The notes under the pieces are model-generated. The model had not been told where the DNA came from. It searched no databases and worked only from the letters and a program-made list of their open reading frames with translations. Both the position numbers and the translations under genes were made by a program. Shown here in pieces: positions 1 to 6,612 of a DNA stretch of 10,229 nucleotides. Position 1 is the stretch's first letter. Every line of letters begins with the position of its first letter. Origin of the DNA: Bacteroidota bacterium (GTDB taxonomy: Bacteria; Bacteroidota; Bacteroidia; Bacteroidales; UBA1715); assembly GCA_029266015.1 (NCBI GenBank), contig JAJUFK010000072.1, forward strand, positions 1 through 10,229. Reading direction: 5' to 3'.

Positions 1-1
1 C

Positions 2-334
2 AATCCGCATATAATTATTGAATTGAGTTCACATACCGATTATAGGGTCGGTAGAATTTCAAATGAAGAATTGTCACAGTTGCGAGCACAGTCTGTTGTA
101 AATTTTTTAATTGCTAAAGGTATAAGTCCAAATCGTTTAGTAGCTAAAGGCTATGGAGCAACACGACCTAAAAAAATTGATTTAAAATATTCGGAATTAT
201 ATAGTTTCTTGAAGTTGGGTGATGTGCTTACTCCCGAATATATTCAGAGTTTGCCCGAAACATATAGAGAAACGTGTCATCAAATAAACAGACGTACCGA
301 ATTTAGAGTTATTTCAACAGAATATAAAAACTAA
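2..334 (+). CDS. OmpA-family C-terminal peptidoglycan-binding protein (5' truncated by window edge)
   Basis: This is the C-terminal part of an OmpA-like domain that anchors an outer-membrane protein or lipoprotein to peptidoglycan. The frame is open from base 2 with no start codon, so the gene begins outside the window; the TTG at 23 lies inside the conserved domain and is not a start. Over about 110 visible residues I see the IELSSHTD motif (the Asp binds peptidoglycan in this family), the LSQLRAQSVVNFL helix with its conserved Arg, then the AKGYGATRP turn. An insert of roughly 35 residues precedes the closing NRRTEFRV strand. That insert (containing GDVLTPEYI and QINRRTEFRV) is the form I associate with Bacteroidota PD40/TPR-OmpA proteins such as PorE of the type IX secretion system, but the N-terminal domains needed to decide are off the window. 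The next gene starts 5 bp downstream, suggesting co-transcription. The domain is sure; the subfamily is an inference. Confidence 0.88.
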   Translation, partial: NPHIIIELSSHTDYRVGRISNEELSQLRAQSVVNFLIAKGISPNRLVAKGYGATRPKKIDLKYSELYSFLKLGDVLTPEYIQSLPETYRETCHQINRRTEFRVISTEYKN

Positions 335-339
335 CGTAT

Positions 340-1050
340 ATGAAAACATATTTACTTTCTGTATTACTTTGTATTGTAGCTAGTGTTACTGTGTATTCGC
401 AAGATATAATTATTTTAAAAACCGGCGATGAAATTCAATCGAAGGTAGAAGAAATAAGACCCGATGTGGTAACATATCGTAAATTTGAGAATTTGCAGGG
501 ACCTTTGTATACCATAGAAAAAAGTAGAATTTTTATGATAAAATATGCTAACGGCAGCAAAGATGTTTTTAGTGATATAACTGTTCAGCAACAACAACAA
601 ATTCAACAGTCGAATGCTATTCCAAAACCTACACAACCTGCAATAACAGAGGCAAATAAAGAAGAGCCGTTGCAATATATATTTGGAGGTACTATTCGAA
701 GAAATAATACAAATCTAACACCATTTAAAGTTAAAGAAATAATGCGTTCTAATCCTGAAGCTTTTTCATTATATTCTTCGGGCCGAAGTTTAAAAGTTAC
801 CGGCGATGTATTTGAAGGTATTGGGTATGGTTGTTTCGTTTTTATGGTTATTAATTCTTTGGATAATAAGGAAATACAAGCACGCAGAGCTGCCGGTTTT
901 GGAATTGCTACAATGAGTACAAGTTTGATATTAGAAGCAATAGGAAAAAGCAATATGCGTAAAGCAGTAAATACCTATAATGCTGGGTTAAAAAGCACTT
1001 CGTATTTGTTTTTAAGTCCAAATTCGATGGGATATTGTTTGCGTTTTTAG
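340..1050 (+). CDS. Uncharacterised secreted/envelope protein with two hydrophobic C-terminal segments
   Basis: I cannot name this 236-residue protein. Residues 1-20 form a classical signal peptide ending VYS before Gln21, the usual Bacteroidota cleavage context. Residues about 21-78 form a small beta-rich domain (DIIILKTGDEI, VTYRKFENLQGPLYTI, IKYANGSKDVF) that recurs in many hypothetical Bacteroidota secreted proteins. A Gln-rich linker (about 83-90) and a Pro/Thr stretch follow. The C-terminal half begins with a helix-like segment (VKEIMRSNPEAFSLYSSG), then has two hydrophobic Gly-rich segments (about 159-173 and 184-202) that could be membrane-inserted, and it ends with a strand closing in Phe (GYCLRF), a common end for envelope beta-structured proteins. 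It starts 5 bp after the OmpA-like gene, so a shared transcript and a cell-envelope role are reasonable inferences. Its TAG stop overlaps the stop of mntP on the other strand. That the gene is real is fairly certain; its function is unknown. Confidence 0.85.
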   Translation: MKTYLLSVLLCIVASVTVYSQDIIILKTGDEIQSKVEEIRPDVVTYRKFENLQGPLYTIEKSRIFMIKYANGSKDVFSDITVQQQQQIQQSNAIPKPTQPAITEANKEEPLQYIFGGTIRRNNTNLTPFKVKEIMRSNPEAFSLYSSGRSLKVTGDVFEGIGYGCFVFMVINSLDNKEIQARRAAGFGIATMSTSLILEAIGKSNMRKAVNTYNAGLKSTSYLFLSPNSMGYCLRF

Positions 1051-1604
1051 CACCATATATGTTCAAACACAATTTTACAAGCTATACCTATTAAAACTAT
1101 TCCTCCAATAGTTTCCATTTTTACTGCATACAATTTTTGAAATCTTCCGCCTAAATAAACACCGGCGAATGATAATATAAATGTAGTGATTCCTATTATG
1201 AGAATTGGGCGAGCTAATTCTAATCGAAGTAATCCAAAGTTTACTCCTATAATTAAAGCATCTATACTTGTAGCAAATGCTAATCCTAAAAGTACTATAT
1301 GTTTTTTTGGGTTAAAACAGTGTTTATTTCCTTTAATGGCATTTTCATAAATCATTTTTCCGCCAATAAATACCAGTAAAACAAATGCAATCCAATGGTC
1401 AAATGATTCTACATATTGGGCAAGTTCTTTGCCTGCCAGCCAACCGAATATTGGCATTACTCCTTGAAAAAAACCCATATATACCGCAATAGGCATTACA
1501 TCTTTAATTTTGCATTTTTTGAGAATTAATCCCGCTGTGATTGATACGGCAAAACTATCCATTGCCAACCCCAATGCTATGAGAAAAATATCGAGAAAAG
1601 CCAT
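1047..1604 (-). CDS. mntP: Manganese efflux pump MntP
   Basis: MntP (YebN, formerly DUF204) is an inner-membrane exporter that removes excess Mn(II). The protein is 185 residues from the ATG at 1604, close to the 188 of E. coli MntP, and is almost wholly hydrophobic with about six membrane segments. It shows the family's two half-repeats: the first contains LGLAMDSFAVSI (Asp16), the second GLAFATSIDALIIGV (Asp115). These acidic residues are conserved within membrane helices of the family and are thought to contact Mn. A longer reading from 1679 would add 25 residues (FTIFIFYKF...) not found in the family, so I chose the internal ATG directly before AFLDIFLIALGL. It stands alone on the minus strand: its TAA overlaps the TAG of the upstream plus-strand gene, and it diverges from the XRE-cupin gene across 141 bp. 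No yybP-ykoY Mn riboswitch is recognisable in its leader. Confidence 0.93.
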   Translation of the reverse strand: MAFLDIFLIALGLAMDSFAVSITAGLILKKCKIKDVMPIAVYMGFFQGVMPIFGWLAGKELAQYVESFDHWIAFVLLVFIGGKMIYENAIKGNKHCFNPKKHIVLLGLAFATSIDALIIGVNFGLLRLELARPILIIGITTFILSFAGVYLGGRFQKLYAVKMETIGGIVLIGIACKIVFEHIWC

Positions 1605-1687
1605 ATAGTAAAAATTTGCCGCAAGGTACAAAAACTTATAAAAAATAAAAATCGTGAATTGAATGATGGAGCGAAACAAAAAAAATG

Positions 1688-1695
1688 TAATTTTG
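1688..1695 (+). promoter_or_regulatory. Candidate Bacteroidota -7 promoter element for the XRE-cupin gene
   Basis: TAATTTTG matches the Bacteroidota -7 consensus TAnnTTTG at all six fixed positions and lies about 50 bp before the ATG at 1746. No well-spaced TTTG -33 element is obvious: the nearest TTG, at 1659-1661, is about 26 bp away, which is too far. Such an 8-mer arises easily in AT-rich DNA, so this is only a candidate. Confidence 0.3.
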
Positions 1696-1745
1696 TATGA
1701 ATCATTTTTTATACAATAGTTTAGAATATTTGAAAATTTTACGGA

Positions 1746-2294
1746 ATGAAAGAAAAAACAAAGGAAATAGCAGTTCGCATAAAAGATATTCGCGAAAAAT
1801 TGGGCTTGTCAATTCAAGATGTAGTTTCAAAAACTACTATTAATAAATATGATTATACTGATTACGAAAGTGGTCTGATAGATATACCCGTAAGTGCAGT
1901 GCTTCAAATAGCAGCATGCTTTAACGTTGATATATCTGAATTGCTTACCGGTGAAGCACCAAGAAATAGTGGTTATTCAATTACTCGTAAAGGTGAAGGT
2001 GTAAGTGTAGAACGACATTCTCAATATAAATATCAGGCTTTGGCACATGATTTTGCAAATAAAAAAGGAAGTCCATTTGTGCTTACAATAGACGCAAGCG
2101 ATGAGGAAGTGCATTATAATCATCATATTGGACAAGAATTTTTATATGTACTTGACGGTACCATTAAAATATATTTTAAAGACGATGTGTTTAGTCTGAA
2201 AGAAGGAGATAGTGTATATTTTGATGCAAATATTCCACATGCCGTAAAAACAGAGAACGGTGAGCGAGCTCGTGTTTTAGCAGTTGTGTCTTAA
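1746..2294 (+). CDS. XRE-family HTH regulator with C-terminal cupin domain
   Basis: This 182-residue protein has a two-domain layout typical of small cytoplasmic transcriptional regulators. Residues about 8-68 form a lambda-repressor-like helix-turn-helix (RIKDIREKLGLSIQDV, YTDYESG, then the VLQIAACFNVDISELL tail). Residues about 108-182 form a single cupin barrel. Cupin motif 1 is seen as HHIGQEFLYVLDG (His127, Glu131, Gly138), and motif 2 as EGDSVYFDANIPHAV with His165, so metal or small-ligand binding is plausible. Members of this architecture sense a metabolite through the cupin and bind DNA through the HTH; the ligand cannot be read from sequence. The gene diverges from mntP and is followed 74 bp later by a secreted fucosidase on the same strand. 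Control of either neighbour, or of itself, is possible but unproven. The start is the first ATG, directly before the HTH. Confidence 0.9.
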   Translation: MKEKTKEIAVRIKDIREKLGLSIQDVVSKTTINKYDYTDYESGLIDIPVSAVLQIAACFNVDISELLTGEAPRNSGYSITRKGEGVSVERHSQYKYQALAHDFANKKGSPFVLTIDASDEEVHYNHHIGQEFLYVLDGTIKIYFKDDVFSLKEGDSVYFDANIPHAVKTENGERARVLAVVS

Positions 2295-2325
2295 TTTTAT
2301 ATATACAATTTTACTGTTTTTTTAA

Positions 2326-2366
2326 TAATACAATTACTCTAGAAAAAGTAATGAGTATTATTTTTT
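2326..2366 (+). terminator. Possible weak terminator or attenuator hairpin before the fucosidase gene
   Basis: An imperfect inverted repeat pairs TAATAC (2326-2331) with GTATTA (2355-2360) and ATTACT (2333-2338) with AGTAAT (2347-2352), with a one-versus-two base internal bulge and an 8-base loop. A run of six T follows at 2361-2366. The layout is that of an intrinsic terminator for the XRE-cupin gene, but only 4 of the 12 pairs are G-C and the stem ends a few bases before the preferred fucosidase ATG (2369). It may be weak, may act as an attenuator, or may be chance in AT-rich DNA. Confidence 0.3.
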
Positions 2367-2368
2367 GT

Positions 2369-3676
2369 ATGAAAAAATTCTTTTCGATACTGTATTTTTT
2401 TTGTGTATTGAGTAATATCTATGCTCAGTATACTATACCTCATAAAATGGAATGGTGGTATCATGACCGTTTTGGTATGTTCATACATTTTGGTTCATAT
2501 TCATACTATGGTAAAGGAGAATGGGTAATGCAAATTGAAAAATGGTCGAAAGATGCATATCAAACTCAAATAACATCACAATTCAATCCTCATAATTTTA
2601 ATGCAAAAGCAATAGTTGATGTAGCCAAATCTACCGGAATGAAATATATAGTAATTACGGCAAAGCATCATGAAGGTTTTTGTATGTGGAAAACTAATGT
2701 TGCAGGATTTAGAGATTATACTGGAAATACAGTGTTTGATTTATATCATTATATAGGTTTTGAACGAGATATACTTAAGGAACTCAAAGATGAATGTGAT
2801 GCTCAAGGCATTAAGTTTTGTTTGTATTATTCTATTTTAGATTGGAATCATCCATCGCAAACGTTACACGAATATTTTTCGGTAATGAAAAACATGGAAG
2901 CAAAAACTGATTATGTATTGCAAATGAAAGCTCAATTACGTGAACTAATTACACTGTATAAACCAGCTGTATTGTGGTTTGATGGTGATTGGTGTGAAAA
3001 CGTGTATCCACCAACATTAGAAAATTGGTGGAACAAAGATGATGCAATAAATTTATATAATTACATACTTAGTATAGATTCTACTATAATTATAAATGAA
3101 CGGGTAAAACGTGAATTAGGATTAGGAGATTTTATGTGTCCCGAACAAAAAATTCCCGACGCACCCCTTGAACGACAATGGGAAACCTGTCAAACTATGA
3201 ATGGTACTTGGGGATACGATGCTAAAAGTTATAATGCTTATAATTCGGCACAATCATTTATTCATGAATTGGAATTGATAGTAAGTCGTGATGGTAATTA
3301 TTTACTTAATATTGACCCATTGCCTGATGGAAGTTTAAACCCCAATATGCTTGTGATATTACATGAAATAGGAGAATGGATGCGTGTGTATGGTGAAAGC
3401 ATATATGGGTGTAAACGAAGTCCGTTTATAAAACAACCCGAATGGGGAGTATATACAGCAAAAGACAATATATTGTACGCTCATATACAAAAACCAAATG
3501 AAGTAAAGACTATAGAAATTCCACTTAATTCTAAGAAAATTAAGTCGGTATATGAAGTGTCTTACAACAAACAAAAGTTACAATATATAAAAACATCACA
3601 AGGAATAATGATTGCAGTACCTAATAAACAAGTGTATCCAGCAAGTATAGTTATAGCAGTAGAGTATAAAAAGTAA
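2369..3676 (+). CDS. Secreted GH29 alpha-L-fucosidase
   Basis: This enzyme hydrolyses terminal alpha-L-fucose from glycans, retaining the anomeric configuration, outside the cytoplasm. From the ATG at 2369 the protein has 435 residues. Residues 1-20 (MKKFFSILYFFCVLSNIYAQ) are a clean signal peptide; the upstream ATG at 2351 would add six residues in front of the Lys pair and is less likely. The GH29 barrel spans about 24-340: WWYHDRFGMFIHFGSYS (His40), GEWVM, the AKHHEGFCMW fucose-binding pair (His100, His101), then PAVLWFDGDW with the nucleophile Asp205. Glu272 in the WETCQTMN...TWGY stretch is a candidate acid/base; that residue varies between GH29 members. A short beta-sandwich-like C-terminal domain (about 345-435) follows. 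I see no CBM, no lipobox and no type IX sorting domain, so it is probably periplasmic. It follows the XRE-cupin gene and converges on galE with 4 bp between stops. Confidence 0.93.
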   Translation: MKKFFSILYFFCVLSNIYAQYTIPHKMEWWYHDRFGMFIHFGSYSYYGKGEWVMQIEKWSKDAYQTQITSQFNPHNFNAKAIVDVAKSTGMKYIVITAKHHEGFCMWKTNVAGFRDYTGNTVFDLYHYIGFERDILKELKDECDAQGIKFCLYYSILDWNHPSQTLHEYFSVMKNMEAKTDYVLQMKAQLRELITLYKPAVLWFDGDWCENVYPPTLENWWNKDDAINLYNYILSIDSTIIINERVKRELGLGDFMCPEQKIPDAPLERQWETCQTMNGTWGYDAKSYNAYNSAQSFIHELELIVSRDGNYLLNIDPLPDGSLNPNMLVILHEIGEWMRVYGESIYGCKRSPFIKQPEWGVYTAKDNILYAHIQKPNEVKTIEIPLNSKKIKSVYEVSYNKQKLQYIKTSQGIMIAVPNKQVYPASIVIAVEYKK

Positions 3677-3680
3677 TAGA

Positions 3681-4706
3681 TTATTGTATTCCACGAATTT
3701 TCTTTTCCCAATTCCAAGCTGTTCGCATAATTTCTATAAGAGGTGTGTCTGCTTTCCAATTGAGGAGTTTATTTGCATATGAAGTGCTTGCCCATACTTG
3801 TTCTATATCACCGGCACGTCTGGGTGCAATAGAATAAGGAACTGTAACTCCGGTTGCTTGTTCAAATGCATGTATCATTTCTAAAACTGAAACGCCGGTT
3901 CCGGTACCTAAGTTGCATATTTCACAAGCCTTATTTACGTTGTTATTTAGAATTCTGTTTAAAGAAGCAACATGTGCTTTAGCTAAATCTACTACATAAA
4001 TATAATCGCGAATAGCTGAACCATCGGGGGTATTATAATCGTTTCCGAAAACTTGCAATTCTTTTCGAATACCTGCAGCAGTTTGAGTTATAAATGGAAC
4101 TAAATTATTAGGAATTCCTTTGGGTAATTCACCAATACAAGCGCTTGGGTGAGCACCAATTGGATTAAAATATCGCAATAAACTTGCTTTAAACAAAGGA
4201 TTAGATGTTATATAATCTTGAATTATATCTTCGCATATTTGTTTGGTGTTTCCATATGGTGAAGTAGCTTTTTGTAATGGAGCTTGTTCGGTTACGGGTA
4301 ATTCTGTGGGTTGTCCGTATACAGTACATGATGATGAAAAAACTAAGTTGTTGCAATTGTGAGCTCGCATTACGTCTAATAATACTAATAATCCATATAC
4401 ATTGTTGGTATAGTATTCCAAAGGTTTTTGTACCGATTCGCCAACTGCTTTGTAAGCAGCAAAATGAATAACAGCATCTATGGGAGAGTGTTTTGTAAAA
4501 CAATTTGATAATTCTTGTTTGTTACATATATCAATGTGTTCAAATGCCGGTAGTACACCGGTAATATCATAAATACCTTGTAATACACTTTGTTCTGAAT
4601 TTGAAAGATTATCTACAACTATTACTGAATGTTTATGTTGAATAAGTTCAACAACTGTATGTGAACCTATATATCCTAATCCGCCGGTTACCAGAATATG
4701 TGCCAT
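3681..4706 (-). CDS. galE: UDP-glucose 4-epimerase
   Basis: GalE interconverts UDP-glucose and UDP-galactose in the cytoplasm with bound NAD+, supplying the Leloir pathway and surface polysaccharide synthesis. The 341-residue protein has the usual length. It is an extended short-chain dehydrogenase: the Rossmann motif GGLGYIGSH (8-16), VDNL (31-34) after strand 2, SSSCTVYG (124-131), the catalytic YGNTK (Tyr151, Lys155), YFNPIGAHP (179-187) and PRRAGDIEQVWA (295-306) for nucleotide-sugar binding. At the site aligned with E. coli Tyr299 it carries Val304, a small residue that in relatives goes with acceptance of N-acetylated sugars. It lies 3 bp after gldD and is probably the last gene of the ssb-gldE-gldD transcript. 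It meets the fucosidase tail to tail. The start ATG directly precedes the first Rossmann strand. Confidence 0.95.
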   Translation of the reverse strand: MAHILVTGGLGYIGSHTVVELIQHKHSVIVVDNLSNSEQSVLQGIYDITGVLPAFEHIDICNKQELSNCFTKHSPIDAVIHFAAYKAVGESVQKPLEYYTNNVYGLLVLLDVMRAHNCNNLVFSSSCTVYGQPTELPVTEQAPLQKATSPYGNTKQICEDIIQDYITSNPLFKASLLRYFNPIGAHPSACIGELPKGIPNNLVPFITQTAAGIRKELQVFGNDYNTPDGSAIRDYIYVVDLAKAHVASLNRILNNNVNKACEICNLGTGTGVSVLEMIHAFEQATGVTVPYSIAPRRAGDIEQVWASTSYANKLLNWKADTPLIEIMRTAWNWEKKIRGIQ

Positions 4707-4709
4707 ATT

Positions 4710-5294
4710 TTATTTTTTATTATTCCATTTAAATGAACTAATTAGTTCTATGATATCTTCGCGAATAAATTGAATTGAAGGAGCTAATGAATCTTTATTT
4801 GGTGGTACATTAAAGTATAGAGCTCCTCTTACAAAGTGTTCAACACTGTCGGTTATGTAAAATTGCATAAGAGATGCGGCATCACCTTTTATATCAAATA
4901 GTAATCCATGCACTTGTTTATCGTTGTAATGAAATTCTTGTGTCTTAATGGCATCTGCTTTTATATCATGTTTAAATACTAAGAAATGAGCATCTTCTAC
5001 AAATGTTGATAAATCATGTTTTACATTTTTATAGCTTATGTGAATTGTTGCTTTTAATGTTGGAAATTGAATATTGAGCCAGTATGGTTCAGCATTGCGT
5101 GACGTATCAATTTGAATATATGAATATTTAGGTATATCAAATGAATATGGAAATGAGGGGATAGTAGTTGATATATACTCTCGTTTTGGAAAATCTATTC
5201 TAAAGTAACCACGTTGTTTAGGCATTGATATAGTTCGTTCTTCGCACGAAAATAGCAATATACATGATAGTAAAACTATACTTATACGCATCAT
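4710..5294 (-). CDS. gldD: Gliding-motility-associated lipoprotein GldD
   Basis: GldD is a Bacteroidota lipoprotein needed for gliding in Flavobacterium, but it is also conserved in non-gliding members, so its basic envelope role is not settled. From the ATG at 5294 the protein has 194 residues. The N-terminus is a lipoprotein signal (MMRISIVLLSCILLFSC) with lipobox LFSC and acylated Cys17; the next ATG, at 5291, is equally possible. Upstream in-frame codons would run to 5351 inside gldE but put 19 polar residues before the signal, so I reject them. Family hallmarks follow: MPKQRGYFRIDFPKREY after the lipidation site, then PSFPYSFDIPKYS, AEPYWLNIQFPTLKATIHISYK, the VHGLLFDIKGDAASLMQFYITDS segment and FVRGALYFNVPPNKDSLAPSIQFIREDI near the end. 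It starts 1 bp after gldE stops and is followed 3 bp later by galE, so translational coupling is likely. Confidence 0.93.
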   Translation of the reverse strand: MMRISIVLLSCILLFSCEERTISMPKQRGYFRIDFPKREYISTTIPSFPYSFDIPKYSYIQIDTSRNAEPYWLNIQFPTLKATIHISYKNVKHDLSTFVEDAHFLVFKHDIKADAIKTQEFHYNDKQVHGLLFDIKGDAASLMQFYITDSVEHFVRGALYFNVPPNKDSLAPSIQFIREDIIELISSFKWNNKK

Positions 5295-5295
5295 T

Positions 5296-6591
5296 TTATT
5301 CTTGTATGTTAAGTTTAATTTTAGAAATTCTCCGATTATCTTCTTCTTCAATTAAAAACTGTAAGTGTTTATAGATAATTTGCTGATGTAATTTTGGAAA
5401 ATCGCCTGTAAGTTCTAGTATAAAACCGGCAAGAGAATCGGCATCACCTTTATGTGAATCAAAAAAATCTTCGGGTAATTGTATTATTTTACAAACATCA
5501 TGTATAGATATTTTTCCTTCAAAAATATAGGTTGTGTCATTTACTTTTGTATACAACTCATCTGATTCGTCATCAAATTCATCATTAATTTCACCTAAAA
5601 TTTCTTCTAATATGTCTTCGAGTGTAACAATACCCGATGTGCCACCATATTCGTCTATAACTACGGCTAGATGAATTTTAGTTTTTTGAAATTCTTCGAG
5701 CAGATTGTCAATTTTTTTTGTTTCGGGTATAAAGTATGCCGGACGAATTAATGTTTGCCATCGGAACCCTTGTGATTTTTCTAAATGCGGCAAAAGATCT
5801 TTTACATACAATATTCCTTTAATAGTATCTAATGTACCCGAAAAAACAGGAACCCGAGAGTATCCTATATGTGTGGTTTCGTGTACTAAATCTTTAAAAT
5901 TTGTAGCAATATCCAAAGCAAAAATACTTACTCTGGGAGTCATAATATTTGATACAACTTTTTGTTGTAATTTGGCAATACCTTCTATTATTTCTTTTTC
6001 TTGGTTTACTTCGTGTGAACTTACATGCAGAGCTTCGGCAATATTTATCATAACATTTTGCGAAGTAAGCTGTGTAAGTGTTTGCGTTTTGGTAATAGTT
6101 TCAAATAATTTATATAGCGGATACATGGCTACTATAGTACCACGTAAAAGCCAGTGGGTTAAAAAAATGTATGAAATAGGTCGTATTCTAGAAATTGCAT
6201 ATGCTAATATTTTACTTGCAATAAATATACAAATAAGTATAAAACTTATAGTTATAAGCACATAGTTTGCATTACTACATTCTGGTATGCGGTTAAATGA
6301 ATATAGTGTAATAACCGCAATTATTACATGAATCATATTTGTGGTAAATAATATATGAAAACGTAATAATTGCGGTTGGGAAGCTTGTTTTACTATATAA
6401 TTTGAACGAGTGTCTGTTTTGGTTTGTAATAATTCTATACTATCATGGCTCAATCTGTAGTATGCTCGTAAAGTGCCATACATGAGAATTGAAATTATAA
6501 GTAGTATACTAGAAACAGAACATGCTATAATACACGATTGCGTGTTGCTTACAATTGTTATACAATGCTGTATGTCTCTTACTAAATCCAA
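5296..6591 (-). CDS. gldE: GldE, CorC/HlyC-type membrane protein with CBS domains
   Basis: GldE is the membrane protein paired with GldD; it belongs to the CorC/HlyC group of CNNM-like proteins, some of which are linked to divalent cation transport, but its own activity is not established. The 431 residues show an N-terminal membrane region with about four hydrophobic segments (near 21-42, 84-98, 109-130 and 141-158), a two-CBS cytoplasmic module opening with VSNIMTPR (213-220), including IGYSRVPVFSG and VIDEYGGTSGIVTLEDILEE (311-330), an acidic stretch (DEFDDESDE, 337-345), and a C-terminal CorC_HlyC domain (about 355-429). The start is TTG at 6591: the frame holds no ATG or GTG between the ssb stop and this codon, and the resulting MDLV opening and total length fit the family. 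It lies 21 bp after ssb, in the same frame, and 1 bp before gldD. Confidence 0.92.
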   Translation of the reverse strand: MDLVRDIQHCITIVSNTQSCIIACSVSSILLIISILMYGTLRAYYRLSHDSIELLQTKTDTRSNYIVKQASQPQLLRFHILFTTNMIHVIIAVITLYSFNRIPECSNANYVLITISFILICIFIASKILAYAISRIRPISYIFLTHWLLRGTIVAMYPLYKLFETITKTQTLTQLTSQNVMINIAEALHVSSHEVNQEKEIIEGIAKLQQKVVSNIMTPRVSIFALDIATNFKDLVHETTHIGYSRVPVFSGTLDTIKGILYVKDLLPHLEKSQGFRWQTLIRPAYFIPETKKIDNLLEEFQKTKIHLAVVIDEYGGTSGIVTLEDILEEILGEINDEFDDESDELYTKVNDTTYIFEGKISIHDVCKIIQLPEDFFDSHKGDADSLAGFILELTGDFPKLHQQIIYKHLQFLIEEEDNRRISKIKLNIQE

Positions 6592-6612
6592 AATACGGTA
6601 CTGTATTATATA

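Noticed and set aside
23..334. A complete 103-residue protein starting at TTG 23
   Set aside because: The TTG lies inside the conserved OmpA-like IELSSHTD motif and the frame is open to the window edge, so the gene is truncated by the window rather than short.
571..612. CAACAACAA repeat as a microsatellite or CRISPR-like element
   Set aside because: It is a short in-frame poly-Gln codon run in a linker of the envelope protein, not a repeat array.
603..953. Open frames on the minus strand opposite the envelope protein gene
   Set aside because: They mirror the plus-strand coding gene, which has a signal peptide and operon spacing; the antisense products look random.
1605..1679. A 25-residue N-terminal extension of MntP
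   Set aside because: The family starts directly at the first membrane helix (MAFLDIFLIALGLAMDSF), and the extension would give a length beyond the family norm.
1605..1745. yybP-ykoY manganese riboswitch upstream of mntP
   Set aside because: I see neither the conserved GC-containing loop sequences nor a stable paired scaffold on the minus strand in this AT-rich leader.
3359..3759. Minus-strand open frames opposite the 3' end of the fucosidase and galE
   Set aside because: Both are antisense or out of frame to genes with clear catalytic motifs and have no family features.
5295..5351. An upstream start for gldD overlapping gldE by 56 bp
   Set aside because: It would place 19 polar residues before a lipoprotein signal; the ATG at 5294, 1 bp after the gldE stop, gives a normal lipoprotein N-terminus.
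5705..6265. A 186-codon open frame on the plus strand opposite gldE
   Set aside because: It is fully antisense to a well-recognised conserved gene, is Cys-rich and resembles no family; it is a shadow frame.
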